Part shown: positions 22,798-32,086 of the stretch, piece after piece | How the letters are laid out: every line of letters starts with the position of its first letter | Position numbering within the stretch: the stretch's first letter is position 1 | Assembly: GCA_963830775.1 (NCBI GenBank) | Contig: CAWHNT010000022.1 | Span: forward strand, 194,166-258,165 | Source: CAWHNT01 sp963830775 | Lineage (GTDB): Bacteria > Pseudomonadota > Alphaproteobacteria > Geminicoccales > Geminicoccaceae | Reading direction: 5' to 3' | Length of the DNA: 64,000 nucleotides | The notes under the pieces: generated by a model | The model's input: the letters and a program-made list of their open reading frames with translations, nothing else | The model's database searches: none | Told to the model about the DNA's origin: nothing | Position numbers and translations under genes: made by a program

Positions 22798-23994
22798 ATG
22801 CGGAACAGGGGCATCGCCCTTGCGCTCTGGCTCGGGCTGGTGGCGCTGATCCTGACGAGCGCCTGGCTGACGCTCGTCGGCTGCGGGATTCGCCTGCCCG
22901 GCGGTCGCGTCATCCTCAACTTCTGCCCGGTCGCGGCCTCACCGCCTCCCTCGCTCCTGGCCGAGGCCAAGGAGCGCGAGCAGGGGCTGCGGCTGGAGCT
23001 GGCCTCGCTCGAGCGAGCCCTGGCGACCGCTCCCTCCTGCCCGGTGCCGGAGCCGGTGGTCGAGCCGCCTCCCCCGCCACCGCCCGAGCCCGTACCGGAG
23101 CCGCCGCCGGCACCACCGCCTCCGCCGCCGGAGCCGCCACGGCAGCAGGCCCACGAACCGCCTCCGCCGCCACCTCCACGTCCGCCGCAGCCAGAGCCTG
23201 AGCCCGAACCGGCCCCGGAACCCGAGCAGGCCACGGCACCTCCCGAGCCGCCGCTGCCGCCCTGCCCGCAGCGTCGCCCGACCGAGGTGATCCTGGTCGT
23301 CGACGCCTCGACCAGCATGAAGTTCAACTATGACCTCGATCCGGCCGAGGAGGAGAGCCTGGGCCCGCTGGATGCGCTGGCGGGCGGCCTCGGAGCGCTG
23401 GCCGGCAACAATCCCCTGTTGGGCGTCCTCGGGGCGATGGCCAACCAGGGACTGGCCCAGCGCCGCTATCAGGATCTCATCAACCAGCCCGGCATCGACC
23501 GGATCGACGTCGCCAAGGGTGCGTTGCGCGATCTGGTGCAGGCGGCGCCGAACGATGTCGGCTTCTCGCTCCTGAGCTTCAACCAGTGCGGCCCGCCGCG
23601 GATGCACGGCCAGTTCCCGCCCGGCGCCAAGGCACCGCTGCTGCGGAGTATCCAGGGCATCGAGCTCGATTCGAGCACGGCCCTGGCCGACGCGCTGGGT
23701 GCCCTGCCCGGCTATGTCAGCGGCGGGCGCGACCCCGAGAACCCGGTCAACGTCGTCCTCCTCTCCGACGGTGCCGACACCTGCCGCGGCGACCCGTGCC
23801 AGGTGGCGGCGGCCCTCGGGCGCGCGTACCCGCACATGCGGATCAACGTGGTGGCGGTCGGCGGCAGGCTGGGTGCGCTCCGCTGCGTGGCGAACGCCAC
23901 CGGCGGCGCCTTCGTCGAGCCCGACAATGCCGATCAGCTCGCAAGCGCCCTGCTCCGCGCCGCCGGACAGGACCTGCCGGAGCACTGCCGATGA
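22798..23994 (+). CDS. Membrane-anchored von Willebrand factor A protein with long proline-rich spacer
   Basis: First gene of the srf-like operon, 398 residues. One N-terminal helix (about residues 7-29, IALALWLGLVALILTSAWL) anchors it, a Pro/Glu-rich stalk spans roughly residues 80-155, and a vWA domain follows. The metal-ion site is complete in its first part (VVDASTSM, D-x-S-x-S near residue 167), with LLSDGADTC later. The stalk would hold the vWA domain away from the membrane, probably in the periplasm. ATG 22798 follows an AGGCAGGCGAACGCAGG purine-rich leader; a TTG 57 bases upstream is less likely. The stop overlaps the next ATG (ATGA). Confidence 0.85.
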   Translation: MRNRGIALALWLGLVALILTSAWLTLVGCGIRLPGGRVILNFCPVAASPPPSLLAEAKEREQGLRLELASLERALATAPSCPVPEPVVEPPPPPPPEPVPEPPPAPPPPPPEPPRQQAHEPPPPPPPRPPQPEPEPEPAPEPEQATAPPEPPLPPCPQRRPTEVILVVDASTSMKFNYDLDPAEEESLGPLDALAGGLGALAGNNPLLGVLGAMANQGLAQRRYQDLINQPGIDRIDVAKGALRDLVQAAPNDVGFSLLSFNQCGPPRMHGQFPPGAKAPLLRSIQGIELDSSTALADALGALPGYVSGGRDPENPVNVVLLSDGADTCRGDPCQVAAALGRAYPHMRINVVAVGGRLGALRCVANATGGAFVEPDNADQLASALLRAAGQDLPEHCR

Positions 23995-25179
23995 CCACCG
24001 AGCCTGCCCCGCCGACGAGCCCGCCGCCGACGCCGGTCGTCGTCCGGCGGAGCCGGGCCTGGATACCGGTGGCGGTCGCCTGCGTCGTGGCCGGGCTGCT
24101 CCTGCTCTTCCTGCTCTGGCCCGGGGTGCTGCTCTATCCGAGCGCAGCACCGGCGCCGGTCGACGAGACCGCGCTCGCGGCACTCCAGGAGGATGCCAAC
24201 CGGTCACTGGAGGAGCGCATCCGCACCCTGCGCTCGACGCTGGAGGGCAATGCCTGCCTCGCCGAGGACGGGCTCATGCTGCGCAACCAGCAGGGCGGGC
24301 TCGAGCCCATCCCTGCACCGGGCGGCGCGCCTTTGCTCCCGCTGCCGCCTGAGCAGGTGCAGGTGCCCGGAACACCGCCGGCCGACGCTGGAGCTGCCCC
24401 GGGCAGCGCGCCACCGCCGGAGAGCGGCGGAGACACGCCACCCCAGCAGGCGCCGGCGCAGACCGGTGAGCAGCCGCGATCGCTGGCCCAGGTGATCGAC
24501 AGCGCCACGGTGCTGGTGCTGCGCGCGGGCGAGCAGAACTCGGGCTTCGGGACCGGCTTCTTCGTGGCGCCGGATCTGATCGTCACCAACCTGCACGTGG
24601 TGGGCGAGCCGCCGGCACCCGAAATCTACATCACCAGCAAGGCGCTGGGCCGGGTGACGCGGGCGGAGGTGGTGGCGCATTCCCCCGGGACCGAGATCGG
24701 CCAGCCCGATTTCGCCCTGCTGCGCGCACCTTCCACGCCGGAAACGCGCAGCCTGGCGCTGGCCCGGCCGGCGGAGCGGCTGCAGAACGTGATCGCGGCC
24801 GGATTTCCGGGCCTCGTCATGGAGACCGACGAGGCCTTCCGGCGGCTGGTCGGTGGCGATTCCGCGGCCGTGCCCGACGCGGCCGTGACCCAGGGCATCG
24901 TCACCGCCCGGCAGGCATCCTCGGGCACGGCCCTGATCCTGCACTCGGCCTCGGTCTCGCGCGGCAACAGCGGTGGGCCGCTGGTCGACCAGTGCGGGCG
25001 CGTCGTCGGCGTCAACACCTTCATCCGCGCCGAGCAGGAGGATGCCGTCGCGGATGAACTATGCGCTGGCGACCGACGCGCTCCTGGCGTTCCTGACCCA
25101 GAACGGTGTCCAGGCCACGGCCGCCGACACGCCCTGCTCGCCGGCCCTGGCCTCGGCCGGCGGCAACGGCACGCCATGA
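23991..25179 (+). CDS. Membrane-anchored trypsin-like serine protease, one frame break
   Basis: Protein of about 396 residues. A short cytoplasmic tail precedes one helix (WIPVAVACVVAGLLLLFLLW), followed by a Pro/Ala-rich linker and a chymotrypsin-fold protease. The catalytic triad is His in TNLHVV (about residue 200), Asp in PDFALL (about 240) and Ser in RGNSGGPLVD (about 327). There is no PDZ domain, unlike DegP/HtrA. One extra base near 25050 splits NTFIRAEQEDAV from MNYALATDALLAFL. Both ends overlap neighbours by ATGA. A periplasmic protease in this operon may activate or turn over a partner protein; that is inference. Confidence 0.85.
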
Positions 25180-26501
25180 ACCGGCAGTACTTGTGCGAGA
25201 CCACGCTTGCGGGCCTGCGCCCGCTTGGCGTGGGCGGCCGGCGGGTGCAGGAATCCTGGCACGAGATCGACGCCGCGGTCCGCACCAGCCTCGGCGACGC
25301 GCATGCCCGGCTCTTCGCCGAACCCATCATCGGCGAGAGCGGGATCGCCTGGTTCGCGGAGGCCGAGGGCGAGGCCGTGCCCTACTCGGCGCTGCCGCGG
25401 GAGGAGCAGGACCGGCTCCGAGCGGAGGTCGAGGCCCGGCTCCAGCAGCTGCAGGGCCGGGTCGAGCAGCTCAAGGCCGACAGCTCGCCGGCCAGCCGCC
25501 GCCTCGGCGAGACGCTGGAGCGGGCGATATCGGTGCCCAGCGTGGCGCCCGGACGCGACTTCCTCTACGCGGTGCGGACCGGCGAGGGTGCAGCGCTGGA
25601 GCCGGTGCTCGTCAACTGGGGCACCCGCGACGACCTTCCCGAGCCGCCGCTGGGCGTGCTCCAGGACTTCCTGCGGGGCGAGGCGCTGCGCCTGCGGACG
25701 CCACCTCCGCCACCACCCGGGCCGGTCGTCACGCCGCCTTTGCCTATGCCGCCCATCCCCGGAACGGCCGGCGTGGCCACGATGCCGGCACCGATGATGC
25801 TGGTCGCGGCCGAGAGCGCTTTTCCCTGGTGGATACCGCTCTGGCTGCTCTTTGCGCTCCTGGTCGGCACGATCCTCTATCTCCTGCTCACCGCCTGCGG
25901 CGTCCGCGGGCCGTTCGGGGTCCTGCGCACCTTCTGCGAGGCGGAAGCCGCCCCGGTGAGCGGCCTGCGCCAGGCCCGCGAGCGCGGGTCGGAGCTGGAG
26001 CAGCTTCTGACCGACCTCGAGATCCAGACCGCGAGCCTGCCGCGCTGCGACGGCCTCAATCCGCGCGGCACCGGTTCCGCCCGGAACGAGATCGAGCGGC
26101 TGAACCGGCAGGTGGAGGAGGCCGGCGGCAGCGTGGGCGAGGTAGCCCTGACGCTGAGCTGGGACGGCGACGCGGACCTCGACCTGCGCGTGGTCTGCCC
26201 GGACGGGGCGGTGGTCTATTTCCAGAACCGCACGGCACCCGGCTGCGGCAATGCCAGGCTCGACGTCGATGCCAACGCCAGCCAGGTCCGGCCGAGCCCG
26301 ATCGAGAACGTGACCTGGGGCGAGACCGCGCCGCCTGGGCACTATCGGGTCGAGGTGCACAACTACAAGGGCCGCTCCGCCGGCGACCAGCCGGTCCCCT
26401 TCCGCCTGCGGGTGAAGCAGGGCAATCAGGAGCGGATCCTCGAAGGCAGCGCCACGCCGGGGCAGCCGCCCGTGGTCATGCAAGAGTTCGACGTGCAGTA
26501 G
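25176..26501 (+). CDS. SrfA-like membrane protein
   Basis: Protein of 441 residues placed directly before srfB, the position of srfA in enterobacteria; its own similarity to SrfA is weaker than the SrfB and SrfC matches. It has a soluble N-terminal half with a coiled segment (about residues 75-105), a Pro-rich linker, one transmembrane helix (about 218-240, WWIPLWLLFALLVGTILYLL), then a second soluble part. The C-terminal 130 residues contain LTLSWDGDADLDLRVVCPDG and WGETAPPGHYRVEVHNYK, a beta-sandwich pattern seen beside vWA proteins. The frame is intact. It begins on the protease stop (ATGA) and ends 6 bases before srfB. Confidence 0.65.
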   Translation: MNRQYLCETTLAGLRPLGVGGRRVQESWHEIDAAVRTSLGDAHARLFAEPIIGESGIAWFAEAEGEAVPYSALPREEQDRLRAEVEARLQQLQGRVEQLKADSSPASRRLGETLERAISVPSVAPGRDFLYAVRTGEGAALEPVLVNWGTRDDLPEPPLGVLQDFLRGEALRLRTPPPPPPGPVVTPPLPMPPIPGTAGVATMPAPMMLVAAESAFPWWIPLWLLFALLVGTILYLLLTACGVRGPFGVLRTFCEAEAAPVSGLRQARERGSELEQLLTDLEIQTASLPRCDGLNPRGTGSARNEIERLNRQVEEAGGSVGEVALTLSWDGDADLDLRVVCPDGAVVYFQNRTAPGCGNARLDVDANASQVRPSPIENVTWGETAPPGHYRVEVHNYKGRSAGDQPVPFRLRVKQGNQERILEGSATPGQPPVVMQEFDVQ

Positions 26502-26507
26502 GGGCCG

Positions 26508-29459
26508 ATGCTGAAGGACCTGTTCGAGTTCCGGCCTGTGACCAGCCTGGTGCCCAACACGGGCATCCAGTTCCTGGATTTCGGCCTGGACGAGGCGAAG
26601 CTCGTTCGGCTCACCCGTCATTTCTGGCCCCAGCCGGCACCTGCCACGGGCGACGCGGAGGCGCCCCGGATCACGCTCCACCCGCTGATCGATCGCGACG
26701 GCGTCTGGCATTACGTGGACGAGGCGAGCCCGCAAGGCCGAGCGGCGCCGGAGGAGGAGAGCTACTCGGTCCGGGCCGGCCAGGCGCTGGATGCCTTCGA
26801 CGGCCAGTGGCTGCCGCTGCCGTTCCTGCGCGAGAAGGAGCGGGACGGCAGGGGTGCCGCCATGTACGACGACGGGCCCACGAACTGGGCCCGGGTCCAT
26901 GCGCGCCGCCTGTCCACGCCCGACCGCGACGGCAACACCCACCGGATCATCCTCGCCTTCGATACCCTGCTCCTCCCGCGCTCGGCCAATGCGCCCTATG
27001 CGGCACCGGAGCCCTCGGACGCGGTCGATCCGATGCGCTTCGCGCTCGTGGCGGATGGGGTAAAGAACCGCTGGTTCCTGGCCCTGCCCTGGGTGCGGAA
27101 GTGGCTGGAGGCCGCCTATCTCGACGGGCTCAGCGCCCGGCGCGGGCGCCGGGTCAGGCCTGAGGACCTGGCGAACCCGGGCGAGTTCTGGGCCGCCTAC
27201 CTGACCCTGCTGGCAGCCCTGGCCGAGGGGCTGAAGCTGCCGCAGCTCCGCTTCGTCGACACGCTCACGGCCTCGCTCGGCACCGACCCCATCGACGTCG
27301 ATCTCGTCATCGATGTCGGCAACAGCCGCACCTGCGGGATCATCATCGAGCAGCCGAAGGACCGTGGCGTGGTCGATATCGGCCAGGCCTATCGCCTCGA
27401 GCTGCGCGACCTCTCCCGGCCGGAGCAGGTCTATGCCGACCCGTTCGCGAGCCGGATCGAGTTCGCGCCGGCGAGCTTCGGCCGGGCCGAGCTGTCGCGC
27501 ATGGCAGGACGCAAGCGGGACGCGTTCTGGTGGCCGAGCCCGGTGCGCGTGGGGCCTGAGGCCGCGTGGCTGGCCTCGCTATCGGAGGGTACGGAGGGCA
27601 TCTCCGGCCTCTCCAGCGCCAAGCGCTATTTGTGGGACGAGGCACCGCGCCCGCTGCCCTGGGTGAACAGCCGCGGCCGGCTGGCGAAGGAGCTGCGGGT
27701 GCCGGCCATCACCGGGCCGATGACCGCGAAGCTGACCGAGACCGGGGAGCTCGGCACGCCGCCCGGCATGCAGCCGCTCTACTCGCGCTCGTCCCTCTAC
27801 ACGCTGATGATCGCCGAGCTGCTGATCCACGCCATGGGCCAGATCAATGCCGTCTCGGTGCGCGAGCAGCGGGCCAACGCCGACCTGCCGCGGCGGCTGC
27901 GCTCCCTGATCCTGACCCTGCCCTCGGCGACACCGATCGCCGAGCAGCGCCGCCTCGCGAAGCGGGTGAGGAACGCGCTCGAGCTGGTCTGGCAGACCAT
28001 GGGCTGGAGTGCGGACGATCCGATCCACACAAGGCCCGAGCTGAAGCTCAACTGGGACGAGGCCACGGCCACCCATCTCGTCTGGCTGTTCAACGAGATC
28101 AGCTACAAGTTCCGCGGCAACGCCTACGACCTGTTCGGCCTTGTCGGCCGCGAGCGCCCGGACGGCCGGGCGTTGCGGATCGCCAGCATGGACATGGGCG
28201 GCGGCACCACCGACCTGATGATCATCGAGCACCAGATCCGCAGCAGGGACGAACAGACCATCCACCCGCAGCAGCTCTTCCGCGAGGGCTTCCGCCAGGC
28301 GGGCGACGACATCGTCAAGATGGTGATCGAGGACGTGGTCCTGCCCTGCCTCTCCAAAGCCCTGGCGGCGGCCGGCGTGGCCCGGCCGAGCCATGCGCTG
28401 GCCGACCTCTTCAGCGGCAACCGGGTCGGGCAGACGCAGCAGGAGCAGACGCTGCGGGCGCTCCTCGTGACCCAGCTCCTGGTGCCGGTCGCGGTGGCGC
28501 TGATCGGGCTCTACGAGGAGGTGGACCCGCGCCGGCCGCAAGGTGCGCGCCGGTTCCGGCTGGCCGAGCTGCTGCCGGGCCAGACGATCTCGCCGGCGGC
28601 ACGGGAGCATCTGGCACGGGCCGCGAAGTCGGCCGGTGCCAATGGCTTCGACCTGGACACGGTCGAGTTCGTGATGGACCCGGCCGAGATGGCGGGTGCG
28701 GTGCGCTCGGCCACACTCGGGATGCTGGAGGATCTCTGCGACGTCATCCGCGCCTATGACTGCGACGTGCTCCTCCTGACCGGGCGGCCGTCCAGGATGC
28801 CGGCCGTGCGCGACATCGTGCTGGCCAACCTGCCGCTCACACCCGACCGGATCATCGCCATGGACCGCTACGAGGTCGGCGGCTGGTATCCGTTCCGCTC
28901 GCTCGACTTCCTGATCCGCGATCCCAAGACCACGGCCGCGGTGGGTGCCCTTCTCTGCCAGATTTGCGAGGGCATGACCCGCGGCTTCGTCTTCCGGGCG
29001 AGCACGCTCAGGATGCGCTCGACCGCCCGCTATCTGGGCGTCATGGATCTCGACGGTCGGATCGTCGACCGAAACGTCGTGCTCAGCAATGCGGACCTGG
29101 ACACCGGGGCCAACGTCGTCGGCTTCAAGGTGACGATGGGCGGGCCGCTCCTGCTGGGCTTCCGCCAGCTGCCGCTCGAACGGTGGAAGACGACACCGCT
29201 CTACTATCTCTACTTCGCCAATCCTTCCCGAATTGAACGGCTGAAGACACCGCTCACGGTGGGCTTCGAGCGTGCCCAGTCGGACCGGGACGCGGAAGCG
29301 GCGCTGGAGGATTTCCGGATTATCGAGGCGCTCGATGCCGAGGGTGGCGAATGCCGTCGCGAGGTCGCGATCCGCCTGCAGACCATGCCGATGGACCAGG
29401 AGGCGACCGGCGGCTACTGGCTGGATACCGGCGTCCTGCGCACGACGGGGCTGCATTAG
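26508..29459 (+). CDS. srfB: SrfB-like protein, actin/Hsp70-fold ATPase
   Basis: Large cytoplasmic protein of 983 residues, the usual SrfB length, intact. Three actin/Hsp70-superfamily nucleotide-binding motifs are readable: phosphate-1 DLVIDVGNSRTCGII (about residue 265), phosphate-2 SMDMGGGTTDLMII (about 563) and the adenosine motif LLTGRPSRMPAV (about 757). SrfB was named in Salmonella as part of an SsrB-regulated srfABC group and is still described mainly as a putative virulence factor. The motifs suggest it hydrolyses ATP and may assemble or act as a chaperone. It sits 6 bases after the SrfA-like gene and 3 bases before srfC. Confidence 0.88.
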   Translation: MLKDLFEFRPVTSLVPNTGIQFLDFGLDEAKLVRLTRHFWPQPAPATGDAEAPRITLHPLIDRDGVWHYVDEASPQGRAAPEEESYSVRAGQALDAFDGQWLPLPFLREKERDGRGAAMYDDGPTNWARVHARRLSTPDRDGNTHRIILAFDTLLLPRSANAPYAAPEPSDAVDPMRFALVADGVKNRWFLALPWVRKWLEAAYLDGLSARRGRRVRPEDLANPGEFWAAYLTLLAALAEGLKLPQLRFVDTLTASLGTDPIDVDLVIDVGNSRTCGIIIEQPKDRGVVDIGQAYRLELRDLSRPEQVYADPFASRIEFAPASFGRAELSRMAGRKRDAFWWPSPVRVGPEAAWLASLSEGTEGISGLSSAKRYLWDEAPRPLPWVNSRGRLAKELRVPAITGPMTAKLTETGELGTPPGMQPLYSRSSLYTLMIAELLIHAMGQINAVSVREQRANADLPRRLRSLILTLPSATPIAEQRRLAKRVRNALELVWQTMGWSADDPIHTRPELKLNWDEATATHLVWLFNEISYKFRGNAYDLFGLVGRERPDGRALRIASMDMGGGTTDLMIIEHQIRSRDEQTIHPQQLFREGFRQAGDDIVKMVIEDVVLPCLSKALAAAGVARPSHALADLFSGNRVGQTQQEQTLRALLVTQLLVPVAVALIGLYEEVDPRRPQGARRFRLAELLPGQTISPAAREHLARAAKSAGANGFDLDTVEFVMDPAEMAGAVRSATLGMLEDLCDVIRAYDCDVLLLTGRPSRMPAVRDIVLANLPLTPDRIIAMDRYEVGGWYPFRSLDFLIRDPKTTAAVGALLCQICEGMTRGFVFRASTLRMRSTARYLGVMDLDGRIVDRNVVLSNADLDTGANVVGFKVTMGGPLLLGFRQLPLERWKTTPLYYLYFANPSRIERLKTPLTVGFERAQSDRDAEAALEDFRIIEALDAEGGECRREVAIRLQTMPMDQEATGGYWLDTGVLRTTGLH

Positions 29460-29462
29460 GCC

Positions 29463-32081
29463 ATGAGCGGGCAGCCCTTGCGCGAGAAGGACCAGGCGCT
29501 TGCCGCCCGATGCCGGCGGCTGGCCGAGGTCTCGCGGGGCGCGCTCGACTGGTTCCGCGACAACCCGAAGCTGGCCGGCAACCGGCTGGAGGCGCTGGAG
29601 CGCACCTGCCGGGCGCATACCGTGCTGGCCCGCAAGCTCGCCACCGCGGCCGAGCGGCCGATGTCGGTCGGCGTGTTCGGGGCCAGCCAGGCCGGCAAGT
29701 CGTTCCTGATCGGCAGCCTGATCACGCCGCACGGGCGCCCGGCCAAGGTGGTGTTCGGCGAGGGGCCGCAGGCGAGGAAGCTCGACTTCCTGGAGGAGGT
29801 GAACCCGCAGGGCGGCAAGGAGACGACGGGCGTCGTCACCCGCTTCTCCATTCAGCCGCATCAGGCCCTGCCCGGGCACGAGGTGGTGCTGCGTCTCCTG
29901 GGCGAGGTGGATATCGCCAAGATCCTCGCCAACAGCTTCGTCTTCGACCTCGGCGCCCAGGCCGAGCAGGGCTGCGAGGTCACGACCGACCGGCTCACGG
30001 CGCTGGAGACCGAGCTTGCGGCCCGGCTGCGGCCCGAGCGGGTCGATGCGCTTGCACTCGAGGACGTGTTCGAGCTGCGGGCCTATGTGGCGCACAGCCT
30101 CCAGCGTCACCCGCTGGCCGACAAGGCGTCAGGCGGTGTCGCCGCGCGCTACTGGGCCATGGCCGAGGCCTGCCTGCCGCGGCTGGCTGCGGAGGACCGG
30201 GCACGGGCACTGTCGCTGCTATGGGGCGAGCTCCGGGAGTTCACGGACCTCTATCGCGAGCTGAAGGGTGCCTTGGACCAGCTGAGCGACGCCAGGACCG
30301 GCACGCCAGAGTTCGCCTATGTGCCGGTGACGGCAATCGAGGACCGGACCCGCAGCCTCGTCCATGTCGACACGCTGCTGGGCCTCGACCGCAACGACGG
30401 CGAGGCCACGGCCGCCCTGCCGGTGGCGGTGCCCGGCGGCCGGGTGGCGCGGCTGCGCACGCCGGTGGTGACAGCACTCACGGCCGAGCTGCGCGTCACC
30501 CTCGACGAGGCGGCGTGGCCGTTCTTCACCCACACCGACCTGCTCGACTTCCCCGGTGCGAGGTCCAGGGAGGATTCCACGCCCGCGAAACTGCTGCGGG
30601 ATGAGAAGCAGGTGGCCCCGCGGGCCTACTGCTTCCTGCGCGGCAAGGTGGCGGTGCTGTTCGACAAGTACGCGGCCGACCTCGACCTCAACACCATGCT
30701 GCTCTGTGTGGGCCCCGAGAACCAGGAGGTGAAGAAGCTGCCGGAGCTGGTCCAGGACTGGATCGCCCAGACGCACGGGCCCACGGCCGAGGAGCGGGTC
30801 GGGCATCGCACCAGCCTGTTCCTGTGCATGACCAAGGCCGACACGCTCTTCGACTTCTCGACCGGGGCCAGCCCCGAGCGGACGATCACCAACCGGCTCG
30901 ACAACAACATCAACAACTTCCCGGGCTGGACGGGGAGCTGGACGCCCGGCAAGCCGTTCGCCAACAGCTTCCTGATCCGCAATCCGAAGGGGAAGAAGCG
31001 CGAGGACCTGTTCGACTATGACGAGCAGGCCGCACCGGGCGAGGAGGAGATGCCGCCCGAGCGGGGTCTGCGTGCCGACAAGGCCGATACGCTCACGCGC
31101 TACCGCGAGGAGTTCCTGAAGCACCCGATGGTGCGCGAGCATGTGGCCGACGCGGCCGAGAAATGGGACGCGGTGCTCACGCTCAACGATGGCGGGATCA
31201 CCTACCTCGCCCAGCATCTGGCCCCGGTCTGCGACCCCGACCTCAAATACGACCAGGTGGCACCCCGCGCCGCCAGCCTGGCGCAGCAGCTCACGACCGA
31301 GCTCGCCTCGTTCCACGAGGCGGGCGACGTGCAGAAGCGGGTGGAGGAGCGCCGCAAGGCGGCCGAGGCCATCATGCGGGCGCTGGCCTCCAAGGCGATG
31401 CTGTTCGGGCCGTTCCTGGCCGAGCTGCAGGCCGACCCGGCGCGGCTGGGGCAGCGCTTCCTCGAGGTGGCCCGGCGCCAGGGTGCGACCGAGGCCGGGC
31501 CCGGCGAGCATGCCGACCATGGCGGCATCGTGATCGACCTCGGCTTCGACGAGCCGGAGCAGCCCGCGGCCCCGCCGCCCATGCGCTTCGGCGACGAGGC
31601 GGTGAAGACCTGGCTCGACGATCTGGAGCGCAAGGCCGGTGACGAGGAGCTGGCCCGCGCCTTCGGCCTCACCTGCGAGCAGTTCCGCACCGTGGTGGCC
31701 GAGCTCGCGGTGGGTGCGCGCCGGTTCGAGCTGGCGCAGCGGGTCGAGGCGCATGTGACCACCGCCGAGGCCTACGCCCAGACCGCGAGCGACGTCGTGC
31801 ACCGGGTGGCGATGGGCAGCGCCCTCATCGTCAATCGCCTCGTCAACCAGCTGGGGGCAGAGGAGGCGGCACCACGCGCGCGGCCACCGGCGCCGGGCGA
31901 GCCGCCTGCCCTGCCCGCCGAGCGGCAGGAGATGACCCGCATCCGCGGCCAGCTCCCGACCTTCTGGCTGCGGACCTTTCGCCAGCTCGCGACCGAGAAT
32001 GCCGCCTGGGGCCAGGGCGGGCTGGTCGATGTCGAGCAGAACCGGCGGCTGGGGCTCCTGCTCGACAAGGCGAAGGAGTAG
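29463..32081 (+). CDS. srfC: SrfC-like putative virulence factor with P-loop GTPase motifs
   Basis: Cytoplasmic protein of 872 residues, intact. It has a P-loop GASQAGKSFL (about residues 74-83), a G3-like LLDFPGAR (about 360) and a G4-like MTKADTLF (about 455), the order of a GTPase, with long helical stretches behind. This gives a dynamin-like or septin-like overall plan, although I cannot confirm the fold. It belongs to the SrfC/Virul_Fac family. Pairing an actin-fold ATPase (SrfB) with a large GTPase is striking. It starts 3 bases after srfB and ends 5 bases before the next gene. Confidence 0.85.
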   Translation: MSGQPLREKDQALAARCRRLAEVSRGALDWFRDNPKLAGNRLEALERTCRAHTVLARKLATAAERPMSVGVFGASQAGKSFLIGSLITPHGRPAKVVFGEGPQARKLDFLEEVNPQGGKETTGVVTRFSIQPHQALPGHEVVLRLLGEVDIAKILANSFVFDLGAQAEQGCEVTTDRLTALETELAARLRPERVDALALEDVFELRAYVAHSLQRHPLADKASGGVAARYWAMAEACLPRLAAEDRARALSLLWGELREFTDLYRELKGALDQLSDARTGTPEFAYVPVTAIEDRTRSLVHVDTLLGLDRNDGEATAALPVAVPGGRVARLRTPVVTALTAELRVTLDEAAWPFFTHTDLLDFPGARSREDSTPAKLLRDEKQVAPRAYCFLRGKVAVLFDKYAADLDLNTMLLCVGPENQEVKKLPELVQDWIAQTHGPTAEERVGHRTSLFLCMTKADTLFDFSTGASPERTITNRLDNNINNFPGWTGSWTPGKPFANSFLIRNPKGKKREDLFDYDEQAAPGEEEMPPERGLRADKADTLTRYREEFLKHPMVREHVADAAEKWDAVLTLNDGGITYLAQHLAPVCDPDLKYDQVAPRAASLAQQLTTELASFHEAGDVQKRVEERRKAAEAIMRALASKAMLFGPFLAELQADPARLGQRFLEVARRQGATEAGPGEHADHGGIVIDLGFDEPEQPAAPPPMRFGDEAVKTWLDDLERKAGDEELARAFGLTCEQFRTVVAELAVGARRFELAQRVEAHVTTAEAYAQTASDVVHRVAMGSALIVNRLVNQLGAEEAAPRARPPAPGEPPALPAERQEMTRIRGQLPTFWLRTFRQLATENAAWGQGGLVDVEQNRRLGLLLDKAKE

Positions 32082-32086
32082 CGGGG

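Noticed and set aside
23050..23250. Proline/glutamate codon repeats in the first vWA gene as a DNA repeat or CRISPR-like array.
   Set aside because: The units are irregular and lie in frame inside a coding sequence; they encode a proline-rich stalk.
23586..26501. A 971-codon open frame joining part of the vWA gene shadow, the protease and the SrfA-like protein.
   Set aside because: The protease shifts frame near 25050 and has its own stop overlapping the SrfA-like ATG. The long frame is an accident of the indel.
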